Assembly (NCBI GenBank): GCA_030583905.1
Contig: CP129481.1
Location: forward strand, 558,001 to 622,000
Direction of reading: 5' to 3'
Length of the DNA stretch: 64,000 nt
DNA from: Anaerolineales bacterium
GTDB taxonomy: Bacteria > Chloroflexota > Anaerolineae > Anaerolineales > Villigracilaceae
In this document: positions 1 through 8,090 of the stretch, piece by piece
Numbering within the stretch: the first letter of the stretch is position 1
How the letters are laid out: each line of letters starts with the position of its first letter
Translations under genes and position numbers: made by a program
Notes under the pieces: model-generated
Database searches by the model: none
Told to the model about the DNA's origin: nothing
The model's input: only the letters and a program-made list of their open reading frames with translations

Positions 1-1962
1 AACGTCCTGCGCAGAGTGAAGCGGGTTGCTCAATTTTACGGCTCGACGCCGCAGTTCATCCTTGCATCTGCCACCATTGGCAATCCGCGCGAACTGGCGG
101 AACGGCTCATCGAAGAGCCGGTCGAGCTGGTCGATAATGACGGTTCGGCGCGCGGCGAACGACACTTCATCATGTATAACCCGCCGGTCACGGAACCTGC
201 GCTCGGTTTGCGGAAAAGCAGTCTGCTTGAAAGCGTGCGGCTGGCAAATGACCTATTTTCGCGCAATATCCAAACCGTTGTCTTTGCGCGGACGCGAAGA
301 ACGGTGGAAATGTTGTTGATGTATTTGCAGGAGGGCAGGAAAGAAGAAAGAAGAAAAAATGAAAAAGGCGATCTCTTTCCTCGTCCATCTTTCATTCGAG
401 GCTACCGCTCCGGCTATCTTCCTAATCAGCGCCGCGAGATCGAGCAGGGACTGCGCGACGGCTCTGTCAAAACTGTGGTAGCGACCAACGCGCTCGAACT
501 CGGCATTGATGTCGGCGGACTTGGCGCGGCGATCCTTGTCGGATATCCCGGCACAATTGCGAGCGCACGTCAGCAGGCGGGGAGGGCAGGCAGGGGTGAC
601 GAACCAGCTGTCGCTGTGTTGGTGGCGTCTCCCAATCCGCTCGATCAGTTTTTGGCGCACCATCCGGAATATTTTTTTGGCAGATCGCCGGAACAGGCGC
701 TGATTAATCCGAACCATTTGCTGATCCTGCTGGAGCATTTACGCTGTGCCATGTTCGAACTGCCCTTTCAAAAGGGGGAAGGCTTCGGCGGTATTTCGGA
801 TGAATTGCTCGATGAGTATTTGGATTTTCTTGTCTCCAACAGCGAAGCGCATTTCTCGAATGAAAAATATTATTGGATGCAGGACCAGTATCCCGCCGCG
901 AACATTTCCCTGCGTTCCGCATCGCCGCAGCGTTTTATCTTGCAAAGCGTCACTGAAGATGGCAAGCCGCTGACGATCGGCACAGTGGACGGCGAATCCG
1001 CTCCATGGATGATTCATCCCGGCGCGGTTTACATGCACGAGGCACAACAGTATTTTGTGCAGGAACTCGATCTGGAAAACCACGTTTCGCAATTGATCCC
1101 CGTCAGTTTGGATTATTACACCGAAGCCCAACAGCAGTCGGAGATCCAAGTGCTTTCTGTGAGCGAACATATTGCGTTATCGCCTGTCGGCAAAAAGTGG
1201 GGCGAGGCTTGCTACAAGGGATATGGCGAAATTCAGGTCACCACGCAGGTGGTTGGATTCCGCAAGATGCGCTGGTTTACCAACGAGACATTGGGGCAGG
1301 AACCGTTGGACCTGCCTCCCTCCGAGTTGCAGACGACCGGTTACTGGCTGACCATCTCTGAAGCGACTCTTTCGCATCTGCGCGACACTGGAGCCTGGTC
1401 CAACGACCCGAACGACTACGGACCCGGTTGGAGGAAGATTCGCGAAGCCGTCCGTGCGCGGGACAAATTCACCTGTCAGGTGTGCGGCGCGGTGGAATCC
1501 ACACGTGAACATGATGTGCATCACAAGATCCCGTTCCGCGCGTTCACATCAAAGGAAGAAGCGAACCGGCTGGAAAATCTCACCACGCTGTGCAATAGTT
1601 GTCATCGCAAAGTGGAGCAGAATGTGAAGATCCGCAGCGGATTGGCGGGTTTGGGATTTGTGCTTGGCAACCTCGCACCGTTGTTCCTGATGTGCGATAC
1701 CGGCGACCTTGGTGTTTACACCGACCCGGCGTGGGCGATGGTCAATGGACTGCCGTCCATCGTTCTATATGACCTTGTCCCTGCCGGGATCGGTTTCAGC
1801 CAGAGATTGTTTGAGATCCACGATGAGTTGATCGTCCGTGCTCATGAGCTGGTCAGTCAATGTGAATGTGAGGACGGTTGTCCGTCCTGCGTGGGACCGG
1901 GCGGTGAAAACGGATATGGCGGCAAGCCGGAAGCGCTCGCCATTTTGAAGGAATTGCTATGA
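1..1962 (+). CDS. MrfA/YprA-like DExH helicase with inserted HNH domain and C-terminal DUF1998 (5' truncated)
   Basis: This is the C-terminal part of an SF2 helicase; the frame is open to base 1, so the DEAD-box half lies outside the window. Counting from the GTG at 16, motif III (LASAT) lies near residue 18, motif V (TNALELGIDVGG) near 157 and motif VI (QQAGRAGRG) near 190. Residues about 476-545 form an HNH nuclease-like insert with CQVCG, DVHHK, an N and CNSCH, that is, a CxxC/CxxC zinc frame with the HH pair. The C-terminus (near 616) has CECEDGCPSC, the four-cysteine MZB/DUF1998 signature of MrfA/YprA-type DNA-repair helicases. The DNA repair role is known for the family; the HNH insert is the unusual part. 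The last 4 bp overlap the next gene (ATGA). Confidence 0.9.
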   Translation, partial: NVLRRVKRVAQFYGSTPQFILASATIGNPRELAERLIEEPVELVDNDGSARGERHFIMYNPPVTEPALGLRKSSLLESVRLANDLFSRNIQTVVFARTRRTVEMLLMYLQEGRKEERRKNEKGDLFPRPSFIRGYRSGYLPNQRREIEQGLRDGSVKTVVATNALELGIDVGGLGAAILVGYPGTIASARQQAGRAGRGDEPAVAVLVASPNPLDQFLAHHPEYFFGRSPEQALINPNHLLILLEHLRCAMFELPFQKGEGFGGISDELLDEYLDFLVSNSEAHFSNEKYYWMQDQYPAANISLRSASPQRFILQSVTEDGKPLTIGTVDGESAPWMIHPGAVYMHEAQQYFVQELDLENHVSQLIPVSLDYYTEAQQQSEIQVLSVSEHIALSPVGKKWGEACYKGYGEIQVTTQVVGFRKMRWFTNETLGQEPLDLPPSELQTTGYWLTISEATLSHLRDTGAWSNDPNDYGPGWRKIREAVRARDKFTCQVCGAVESTREHDVHHKIPFRAFTSKEEANRLENLTTLCNSCHRKVEQNVKIRSGLAGLGFVLGNLAPLFLMCDTGDLGVYTDPAWAMVNGLPSIVLYDLVPAGIGFSQRLFEIHDELIVRAHELVSQCECEDGCPSCVGPGGENGYGGKPEALAILKELL

Positions 1963-3182
1963 CGAAGGATCATCGCAGGGATATTGTTCTGCTCTTTGCC
2001 ACCCGCATTATCCGCATGTTTTGTTACGGCTCGCTCGCAGTTGTTCTTGTGCTGTACCTAACCGAAGCGGGATTAACCGCAACGCAGGTCGGGTTGTTAT
2101 TCACACTCACGTTGATAGGGGATGCGGGGATTTCGCTCTGGCTGACCACGCACGCCGACGGGTTTGGACGCAAACGTACTCTGCTGATCGGCGCCCTGCT
2201 CATGCTTGGCGCAGGGATCATTTTCATCCTGAAGAACAACATCATCATCCTTACGATTGCCGCCGTTATTGGCGTGATCAGCCCGAATGATAAGGAGATC
2301 GGTCCCTTCCTTGCCGTCGAGCAGGCGGGGTTGACACAACTTGTCCCCGACCGCTCGCGCACGAAACTCTTTGCATGGTACAACCTGGGCGGTTCGTTCT
2401 CGTCCGCGTTTGGCGCGCTGGGGAGTGGATGGCTGGCGCAGGTCTTGCAATCCAGTGGCTGGACGGCGCTCGAATCATATCGTGCCATTCTGATGGGATA
2501 TGCGCTCGGCGGTCTCATTCTGCTCGTCCTGTTTTTAGGCGTCTCGCCTGCCATCGAAGCCGCTCACAAACAAACACAGCAAAAGAAGGTGCTGGGCTTG
2601 CATCGCTCGCGGAATGTCGTTTTCAAACTGAGCGCGCTTTTTTCCATCGATGCTTTTGCAGGCGGATTGATCGTGCAAAGTTTCATGGCGTACTGGTTCC
2701 ACGTCAAATTCGGCGTGGATACGGGAGTCCTTGGCAGTATTTTCTTCGGTGCAAATATCCTCGCGGGAATTTCGGCGTTGCTGGCTGTCAAACTTGCTGA
2801 AAAGATCGGGCTGGTCAATACGATGGTCTTCACCCATGTCCCGTCCAATATTTTGTTGATTCTCGTCCCGTTGATGCCGACGCTTCCGCTTGCCATCGGA
2901 GTCCTGCTCCTGCGCTTTAGCATCTCCCAGATGGATGTCCCGACGCGTCAATCCTACACGGTGGCTGTTGTTGATCCCGACGAACGTTCCGCCGCTGCAG
3001 GTGTGACTGCCATCGCCCGTTCTGTTGGCGCAGCCCTCTCCCCAACGTTGACGGGTTTATTTTTCAGCATCCCGGTTTTGTTCAGCGCGCCCTTTTTCTT
3101 TTCCGGAGGGCTGAAAATCGTTTATGATCTATTGTTGTTCCGCGAATTCCGTTCGATCAAACCACCCGAGGAAACCAAATAA
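1959..3182 (+). CDS. MFS transporter
   Basis: The 407-residue product has about twelve hydrophobic helices and the MFS loop 2-3 signature (HADGFGRKRTLLIG, residues ~64-77), so it is an inner-membrane secondary transporter. The substrate cannot be read from the sequence; the overall look is closest to drug or sugar efflux MFS proteins. The ATG overlaps the stop of the helicase gene (ATGA), so the two are probably translationally coupled. The C-terminal region (MDVPTRQSYTVAVVDPDERS) resembles a conserved stretch seen in many MFS permeases of this group. Confidence 0.88.
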   Translation: MTKDHRRDIVLLFATRIIRMFCYGSLAVVLVLYLTEAGLTATQVGLLFTLTLIGDAGISLWLTTHADGFGRKRTLLIGALLMLGAGIIFILKNNIIILTIAAVIGVISPNDKEIGPFLAVEQAGLTQLVPDRSRTKLFAWYNLGGSFSSAFGALGSGWLAQVLQSSGWTALESYRAILMGYALGGLILLVLFLGVSPAIEAAHKQTQQKKVLGLHRSRNVVFKLSALFSIDAFAGGLIVQSFMAYWFHVKFGVDTGVLGSIFFGANILAGISALLAVKLAEKIGLVNTMVFTHVPSNILLILVPLMPTLPLAIGVLLLRFSISQMDVPTRQSYTVAVVDPDERSAAAGVTAIARSVGAALSPTLTGLFFSIPVLFSAPFFFSGGLKIVYDLLLFREFRSIKPPEETK

Positions 3183-3194
3183 ACAGGAGGAACC

Positions 3195-3518
3195 ATGTCC
3201 ACTGCGCCAAAATCACAAGTATTGAAACTCGCTGAAATGGTCAATTATCAGGAAGGATCGGTCGTCAGCCGCCAGATCACCAAGGCGGATGCGGGGAATG
3301 TTACATTATTTGCTTTCGACATCGAACAGGGTTTGAGTGAACATACCGCGCCCTTCGATGCTTTGGTTCACATTGTTGAAGGCGAAGCAGATGTGACCAT
3401 CTCCGGTCAGCCGTATCGATTGACCGCGGGTGATGCCATCATCATGCCCGCCAATGAACCCCATGCCTTGAAAGCGGTCCAGAAGTTCAAAATGCTGTTG
3501 ACGATGATCCGCGCTTAA
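3195..3518 (+). CDS. Small cupin-domain protein
   Basis: This 107-residue protein is a single cupin_2 beta-barrel. The central stretch (SEHTAPFDALVHIVEGEADV) matches cupin motif 1, with H53 and E65 equivalents, and GDAIIMPANEPHAL matches motif 2. It probably binds a metal ion and a small ligand; no specific reaction can be assigned. The ATG follows a strong AGGAGGA ribosome site, 12 bp after the MFS stop, so it is likely the third gene of the helicase-MFS-cupin operon. A perfect hairpin terminator follows immediately. Confidence 0.85.
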   Translation: MSTAPKSQVLKLAEMVNYQEGSVVSRQITKADAGNVTLFAFDIEQGLSEHTAPFDALVHIVEGEADVTISGQPYRLTAGDAIIMPANEPHALKAVQKFKMLLTMIRA

Positions 3519-3520
3519 GG

Positions 3521-3555
3521 AAAATGACGGTCACTTCACAAGTGACCGTCATTTT
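3521..3555. terminator. Bidirectional intrinsic terminator between cupin gene and surE
   Basis: There is a perfect 16-bp inverted repeat (3521-3536 and 3540-3555) with a 3-nt loop. The stem begins with AAAA and ends with TTTT, so it works on both strands. It overlaps the last base pairs of the convergent surE gene. Confidence 0.9.
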
Positions 3556-4363
3556 ATTTTCGAAAATGTTTTTCGAGTTCGTGTAGATCCACGCGAGCGG
3601 TCATGTCCAAATTGATGGGTGTGACCGCGACCATTTTTTTCTTGCGCAGAACATACACGTCTGTATCTTCGGGTTCCTGATCGATCGTGTTGTCGTGGCG
3701 GTATCTAATGGAGCCGGGCACATCCCAGGATTCTCTTTCAGCGGGGACCGGTTCATAGTATCGGTGGCGGGAAAGCCTCGCCATTTCCCACTCAGTTTCC
3801 GGCGTGGCATGACGCGGCACTTCCACTTTCAATAGATCGACCCCGGCGAAGAATTTTTTTTCCAGGATCAATTTTGCGAAATAGGCGGTGAAGTATCCCG
3901 CTGGTCTGAAATCAATCTCATCGGAGTAACTGAGGTGATGATGCGCGTCGGTTTCCTGTGAGACCGCCAGCGCGGGGTAGCCGAGCGAGGCTGCTTCCAT
4001 TGCCGCGCCGACCGTGCCGGAGATGGTGATGCCCAGCCCGACATTTTCACCGTAGTTGATGCCCGAGACGATCAGATCCGGCTTGTGCGGGACGATCTCC
4101 AAAATACCGTGCAGGACGGCTTGGGCGGGGGAGCCCCCGATGGCATACACGCTCCATTCCTGACCGTTGACCTGCACCTGTTCCTTGCGAATGATCCCAT
4201 CTGACGTGCTGGGCAGGCTGCGCCCCATAGCTGTGGATTGGTCGCGCGGCGCGGCAACGGTGACGTAGCCGATCTTCGAGAGTTCGCTTGCCGCCGCCCA
4301 TAAGCCGGGCGAGCGGATGCCGTCATCGTTGGTAAGAAGGATATGGGGTTTGTTCTTTTTCAT
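3554..4363 (-). CDS. surE: 5'/3'-nucleotidase SurE
   Basis: The 269-residue product is a SurE nucleotidase, a metal-dependent phosphatase acting on nucleoside 5'- and 3'-monophosphates, cytoplasmic, linked to stationary-phase survival. The N-terminus (HILLTNDDGIRSPG, residues ~7-20) holds the two catalytic aspartates. SGINYGENVG (near 101-110) and SGTVGAAMEA (near 115-124) are the conserved substrate and metal loops. Length is normal for the family. It is convergent with the cupin gene. A TATAAT lies 11 nt upstream of the ATG and no clear Shine-Dalgarno is present, so the leader would be very short. Confidence 0.96.
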   Translation of the reverse strand: MKKNKPHILLTNDDGIRSPGLWAAASELSKIGYVTVAAPRDQSTAMGRSLPSTSDGIIRKEQVQVNGQEWSVYAIGGSPAQAVLHGILEIVPHKPDLIVSGINYGENVGLGITISGTVGAAMEAASLGYPALAVSQETDAHHHLSYSDEIDFRPAGYFTAYFAKLILEKKFFAGVDLLKVEVPRHATPETEWEMARLSRHRYYEPVPAERESWDVPGSIRYRHDNTIDQEPEDTDVYVLRKKKMVAVTPINLDMTARVDLHELEKHFRK

Positions 4364-4374
4364 AGTATGGTTCC

Positions 4375-4380
4375 ATTATA
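4375..4380 (-). promoter_or_regulatory. Probable -10 box of surE
   Basis: The minus strand reads TATAAT here, 11 nt before the surE ATG. No good -35 is visible. The transcript would carry only about 5 nt of leader. Confidence 0.5.
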
Positions 4381-4452
4381 AGCAAAAACGTTCTCAATTA
4401 TGGCATGGTTTACTGAACGAAAAACCGTCTTCCTCATGGAAAACGGTTTGAA

Positions 4453-4529
4453 TGGCGCCCTCGGTGCGACTCGAACACACGACCTATTGCTCCGCAAGCA
4501 AGCGCTCTAATCCACTGAGCTACGAGGGC
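4453..4529 (-). tRNA. tRNA-Arg (anticodon GCG), CCA encoded
   Basis: A full cloverleaf can be folded on the minus strand. The 7-bp acceptor is GCCCTCG/CGAGGGC, the D-arm GCTC/GAGC, the anticodon loop TTGCGGA, and the T-arm contains GTTCGAGT. The discriminator is G, followed by genomically encoded CCA. Anticodon positions 34-36 read GCG (Arg, CGC/CGU). A20 in the D-loop fits arginine identity. The outer pair of the anticodon stem (27-43) is a C/T mismatch. Most bacteria read these codons with ACG modified to ICG, so GCG is notable. Confidence 0.85.
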
Positions 4530-4615
4530 ATTGAAGCGGGTGGTATTTTACTGTAATGCGGGTAGACGGTCAAGTGCTTGACTGACTTGGGGCATCACAG
4601 TAAAATCAGCATCTC

Positions 4616-4687
4616 GCGGGAGTCGCCAAGTGGTAAGGCGTCAGCCTTCCAAGCTGATATTCGTGGGTTCGAATCCCATCTCCCGCT
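4616..4687 (+). tRNA. tRNA-Gly (anticodon TCC)
   Basis: The acceptor stem is GCGGGAG/CTCCCGC and the discriminator T is usual for bacterial glycine tRNA. The anticodon stem TCAGC/GCTGA encloses CTTCCAA, giving anticodon TCC. The T-arm (GTGGG TTCGAAT CCCAT) is canonical. CCA is not encoded; the next bases are CTG. Confidence 0.95.
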
Positions 4688-4700
4688 CTGACGTTCGGTG

Positions 4701-4751
4701 TCAAGTGTCAGGTTCCAGGTGTCACGTGACACTTTGATGCCTGACACTTGA
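4701..4751. repeat. Palindromic TGTCA-type intergenic repeat
   Basis: A 12-bp inverted repeat (TCAAGTGTCAGG at 4701-4712, CCTGACACTTGA at 4740-4751) surrounds a perfect 14-bp palindrome (GTGTCACGTGACAC, 4719-4732). It lies between the tRNA-Gly and tRNA-Ile genes. It has the look of a small multicopy palindromic element built from a permuted 'GTGTCA/CTTGA' word. Confidence 0.7.
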
Positions 4752-4764
4752 TACTTAATATCAG

Positions 4765-4837
4765 GGGCCCGTGGCGCAGCGGTTAGCGCAGGCGACTCAT
4801 AATCGCTTGGTCGTAGGTTCGAATCCTACCGGGCCCA
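4765..4837 (+). tRNA. tRNA-Ile2 (anticodon CAT, lysidine type)
   Basis: The acceptor is GGGCCCG/CGGGCCC with discriminator A. The loop CTCATAA gives anticodon CAT. The anticodon arm and variable region (GGCGACTCATAATCGCTTGG) match the bacterial isoleucine tRNA whose C34 is converted to lysidine by TilS, rather than elongator or initiator methionine tRNA. CCA is not encoded. Isotype assignment rests on this recalled match. Confidence 0.85.
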
Positions 4838-4850
4838 CAAATTGGTTAAT

Positions 4851-4889
4851 AAAACAAGCCGCCTCATTTTTGATGAGGCGGCTTGTTTT
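4851..4889. terminator. Terminator of qcrABC operon (bidirectional)
   Basis: A 17-bp perfect inverted repeat (4851-4867, 4873-4889) with a 5-nt loop has an A-run at one side and a T-run at the other. It ends the minus-strand qcr operon and can also stop tRNA transcription from the left. Confidence 0.9.
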
Positions 4890-4900
4890 ATTTTATTGCA

Positions 4901-6268
4901 CTATGGTGTGGGTGTTGTAGACGATGCTCCCGCTTCTGCGGCGGTGCGCGGCATTCCGTTCATGATCCAGCGGATGAAGACATCGATCACGTTCTGGCTC
5001 ATCAGACGGCTGGGCGGCATGATGCTGATGATCTCTTCTCCATTCTCGTCGAGGATCGGGTGTCCCTGAATGGTCTGCAGGAGGTAACTGTTCTCATCCC
5101 CGGCGATGACGTTGAATTCCACGTGGTCGCCTGTGGTGAGAATTTCTTCATAGCTGGTCATCAGATAGTTATTGTTCTCCTTGCCGGCGCGGTGACAGGA
5201 AATGCAATAACGTTTGGCAATCGGCTGGATGTGGACATCATACGACGGGACTTCGCCCTCCGCCAACGGCGGGAAGAGCTCAGGGATCTGGGGAGCTTCA
5301 AAACGGTCATCCCATGAATAGCGCATGAAGACCACGATGTAGTCGATCTGACTGCGGGTGAGTTCGCCGCCGTATGTCTTTCCGTACGGAGGCATGCCGG
5401 CGCTGGGGCGTCCGTACGCGATGACCTCGATCATGGCGGAGTCGGTGATGGTGTAGAGCACATCGCGGCTGTTGATGGGAGTGATCTTCTCGCCTTCAAG
5501 CCCTTCCACGCCAGCGATGATCCCAACCGAACCATCGTCGCCATGACATTCGGTGCAGTGGATAGAGTACAGGTCCTGTCCGGCGACGATCTGGTCAACA
5601 AGCGTTGTGGCAACTTCCGTTTCTTCACCATGTTTCTCAGGAGCGAGTGCGAGCGCTGTCCCTGAGAAAAGGATCATGGAAAGGGCAGCCAGGCTTGTCG
5701 TCCAGAGCATGAAGCGGGTGTTGTCCTTGAAAACGAAAAACAGGATGTAGGCAATCAACGGGATGGCGATCCCGGAGATGGTTTGTAGTATCCCAAGCAG
5801 GTTTGAGCCATCTTCAGAGACGGTGGGTACTTCGGAAGTGATGGTTAACAGGACGATGCCGACGACCATGATGGTCATGATGGAGATGGGCAGCATGCGT
5901 TTGCTGTAATGGCGGCGCGGGCTTTTTTCGATGAAGGGCAGAAGCGTGAGCACGCCGAGGGCAATGCCGGGAACAACGACGGTGGCGAGCCATTCGATCT
6001 TGCCGATGAGCGGCAATTGACCGTACAGCGCAAGGAATTTGAAGAGGAAGAGAAAATACCATTCCGGGCGCGGGAGATAGGACGTGTCGCTGGGGTCGGC
6101 TTTGGCTTCGGCGGGGATGCCGACGAAGGTTGCCAGCAGGATGAGCAGGACGAAGACGCCCAGCGACATGATGAGGTCTTTGAAGATGGTGTCGGGCCAG
6201 AAACGCTCGCCCTTATCAAGCTGACGTTCGTAGCGTTCGTTGATCTGTTTTTTGGTTTCGTCGTTCAT
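4901..6268 (-). CDS. qcrC: Cytochrome b C-terminal (subunit IV) fused to diheme cytochrome c, QcrC-type
   Basis: The 455-residue product joins a subunit IV-like cytochrome b half to a cytochrome c region. The quinol-oxidation motif PEWY lies at 68-71 and is followed by several membrane helices to about residue 215. Two haem c sites follow: CTECH at 238-242 and CISCH at 355-359. This is the layout of Bacillus QcrC, but with two haem motifs instead of one. The frame is open much further upstream (to 6838), but the ATG at 6268, 2 nt after the qcrB stop, gives the first residues that fit the family (MNDETKK). It is the last gene of the operon and a membrane component of quinol:cytochrome c reductase. 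The tail is Thr/Pro rich. Confidence 0.9.
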   Translation of the reverse strand: MNDETKKQINERYERQLDKGERFWPDTIFKDLIMSLGVFVLLILLATFVGIPAEAKADPSDTSYLPRPEWYFLFLFKFLALYGQLPLIGKIEWLATVVVPGIALGVLTLLPFIEKSPRRHYSKRMLPISIMTIMVVGIVLLTITSEVPTVSEDGSNLLGILQTISGIAIPLIAYILFFVFKDNTRFMLWTTSLAALSMILFSGTALALAPEKHGEETEVATTLVDQIVAGQDLYSIHCTECHGDDGSVGIIAGVEGLEGEKITPINSRDVLYTITDSAMIEVIAYGRPSAGMPPYGKTYGGELTRSQIDYIVVFMRYSWDDRFEAPQIPELFPPLAEGEVPSYDVHIQPIAKRYCISCHRAGKENNNYLMTSYEEILTTGDHVEFNVIAGDENSYLLQTIQGHPILDENGEEIISIMPPSRLMSQNVIDVFIRWIMNGMPRTAAEAGASSTTPTP

Positions 6269-6270
6269 CG

Positions 6271-6930
6271 TTAATCTTCCTTGGTTGGGAAGTGCGATTC
6301 GCCGTGTTTGATGATGAGGTAAAGATGCACGCCAATGAGCGCGGCGAGAATGGCAGGGATGATCCAGATGTGGGCAGCGAAGAAACGCTGGAGGGTGAGC
6401 GCGCTGAGTTCGGGTCCGCCGCGCAGGGCTTTGAGGATGAAATCCCCGACGAAGGGGACGGTGCCTGCGATCTGTGTGCCGACGGTGGTTGCCCAGTACG
6501 CCTTCTGATTCCAGGGGAGCAGGTAGCCGGTGAAGCCCATGCCGAGCGTGGTCAGGAACAAGCCGATGCCGATCAGCCAGGTCAGTTCGCGGGGATATTT
6601 GAAGGAGGCGGTGTAGAACACACGCAGCATGTGGATAAAGACAAGCAGGACCATCAGAGTCGCGCCCCAATGGTGAATGCCGCGGATCAGCCAGCCGAAG
6701 GCGACGCCTTCCATGATGTAGGTGATGGAGTCGTAGGCGTGGTCGGGCGAGGGCGTGTAATAGACGGTCAGGAAGATGCCCGTAAGTCCCTGCACAATGA
6801 AGAGGAACAGGCTGGCGGAGCCGAGCGTGTTCCACCAATTGGTCTTTGGTTCGGGACGGTCGAGCAGGTTGGTGTAGAGGCTGTCGAAGCCAAGGCGTTC
6901 ATCAAGCCAGGCATAGATGGTTTTCCACAT
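6271..6930 (-). CDS. qcrB: Cytochrome b6-type subunit of bc complex
   Basis: This 219-residue, four-helix cytochrome b N-terminal half carries the low- and high-potential haem ligands: H86/H87 and H100 in helix B, H187 and H202 in helix D. It oxidises and reduces quinol in the membrane together with QcrA and QcrC. The protein contains no cysteine, so the covalently attached haem ci seen in b6f and Firmicutes complexes (Cys35) is not expected. The ATG is 3 nt after the qcrA stop with an AAGGAGGG site inside qcrA. The split b6/subunit IV form is typical of menaquinol-type complexes. Confidence 0.93.
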   Translation of the reverse strand: MWKTIYAWLDERLGFDSLYTNLLDRPEPKTNWWNTLGSASLFLFIVQGLTGIFLTVYYTPSPDHAYDSITYIMEGVAFGWLIRGIHHWGATLMVLLVFIHMLRVFYTASFKYPRELTWLIGIGLFLTTLGMGFTGYLLPWNQKAYWATTVGTQIAGTVPFVGDFILKALRGGPELSALTLQRFFAAHIWIIPAILAALIGVHLYLIIKHGESHFPTKED

Positions 6931-6933
6931 GGA

Positions 6934-7431
6934 TCAGCCCTCCTTGAAGAAGATTTCGATGATACCGTCCTCAGTGAGGCGGTGTTGGTCGAATACGAAC
7001 AGATCGTGCGGGGGAGGTCCGCTCAATACTGCGCCTTCGATGTCGAATGCGGCATCGTGGCAGGGGCAGAGATAGGCATTGGCTTCAGCCGACCAGTTGA
7101 CGGTGCAGGCGAGATGCGTACAGCGGCTGTTGAGGATGAGCAGGTCGTCGGGCGAGTCCGATTTGCGGACGGCGTATCCGCCGAAACTGCTGGCTGTCCG
7201 TTCCCAGCCGTTGACTTGGACGCGTGTGAATGAGAACGAGTAGGGGGTGCCGACTTGCATGTCATCGAATTTACCGATGGGGATCCACGCTTCCTTGCCG
7301 CCCTCGCGCAGGGCGGGGTCGATCAAATAGTAGATCGCGGGCAGACCGATCACTGCTCCGATCAATCCTCCAACAATTCCCGTCGTCACCTTGATGAAAT
7401 CGCGGCGGGATAGTTCATGTGAATCAGACAT
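6934..7431 (-). CDS. qcrA: Rieske iron-sulfur protein
   Basis: The 165-residue product begins with a Tat-like SRRDFIKVTTG segment and one hydrophobic anchor (~15-38). The [2Fe-2S] cluster is bound by C104-T-H106-L-A-C109 and C122-P-C124-H125, with the Pro loop GPPP near 138-141. It passes electrons from quinol to the cytochrome c part of QcrC. I chose the ATG at 7431 because AAGGAGG lies 7 nt upstream; an in-frame start 45 bp further up adds a Lys-rich tail without a ribosome site. It is the first gene of qcrABC. Confidence 0.95.
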   Translation of the reverse strand: MSDSHELSRRDFIKVTTGIVGGLIGAVIGLPAIYYLIDPALREGGKEAWIPIGKFDDMQVGTPYSFSFTRVQVNGWERTASSFGGYAVRKSDSPDDLLILNSRCTHLACTVNWSAEANAYLCPCHDAAFDIEGAVLSGPPPHDLFVFDQHRLTEDGIIEIFFKEG

Positions 7432-7518
7432 ATGCGCCTCCTTGGACGATTTTTTGCGCTTGTCGAAGCTGATCATGAATAAAGAAGGGGCTTGTACGTT
7501 ACAAGCGGCGTGAATTGG

Positions 7519-7547
7519 ATTATAAAGGTCTTTGTCCGCTTTTTTGA
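7519..7547 (-). promoter_or_regulatory. Probable promoter of qcrABC
   Basis: The minus strand has TATAAT at 7519-7524, with a weak -35 (TCAAAA) 17 nt upstream. The leader to the qcrA ATG would be about 80 nt. The rest of 7477-7714 holds only this and the divergent sdh promoter. Confidence 0.5.
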
Positions 7548-7613
7548 AGGATGACGGATAACAAAATCACTAGGATGTTTGTCACCTTTCATTGTTCGCG
7601 ATTTCACTTTCTT

Positions 7614-7642
7614 TTGCGATTTACGAGGTTAGAGAGTAAAAT
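7614..7642 (+). promoter_or_regulatory. Probable sigma-70 promoter of sdhCDAB
   Basis: TTGCGA at 7614-7619 and TAAAAT at 7637-7642 are separated by exactly 17 nt, about 65 nt before the sdhC ATG. Confidence 0.6.
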
Positions 7643-7714
7643 AGGCGCAGTCATCACAAAATCAACGGGAGACGAGCGGGTGATCTTCCAAAGAAAAGTC
7701 ATACGGAGGCATAG

Positions 7715-8089
7715 ATGGGCTTGAAACGAAATGTCAGCCTTTCGGCGGGGTTGCGTTATAAAGGACCGTCAGGCTACCTGACCTATATCCTGCACCGCAT
7801 CGGCGGGCTGGGCATGGGCATCTTCATCACTGTGCACATTCTGGCGTCGTTCGTTGGAGGCAGGTTCGGGGGATTTTTGAACGGTATCTATCAAAACTGG
7901 GCGTTCCAGATATTCATTTTCTTCTGCGTGTTGTTCCATGCCATCAACGGGCTGCGCATCACCATTCTGGATCTTTGGCCCAAACTGCTCGACTATCAAA
8001 AGGAAGCCATCTGGCTCGAATGGGCGGTGTTCATTCCGTTGTTCGGCATTTCGGTCTTCGTAATTCTCAACACGGCGTTCGGAGGCTGA
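7715..8089 (+). CDS. sdhC: Succinate dehydrogenase cytochrome b subunit
   Basis: The 124-residue protein has three membrane helices and the SdhC signature near the N-terminus (SGYLTYILHRIGGLGMGIF, ~25-43), with further histidines (VHILASF, FHAINGLR) as haem-ligand candidates. It anchors SdhAB and reduces quinone in the membrane. The ATG follows a GGAGG site. It is the first gene of sdhCDAB, and sdhD starts 1 nt after its stop. Confidence 0.93.
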   Translation: MGLKRNVSLSAGLRYKGPSGYLTYILHRIGGLGMGIFITVHILASFVGGRFGGFLNGIYQNWAFQIFIFFCVLFHAINGLRITILDLWPKLLDYQKEAIWLEWAVFIPLFGISVFVILNTAFGG

Positions 8090-8090
8090 C

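Noticed and set aside
4765..4837. Elongator tRNA-Met
   Set aside because: The CAT anticodon allows it, but the anticodon arm and variable loop match tRNA-Ile2 much better.
6269..6838. A 190-codon upstream extension of qcrC
   Set aside because: It overlaps qcrB entirely in another frame, is Arg/His/Pro-rich and lacks any match to cytochrome b; the ATG at 6268 fits the family.
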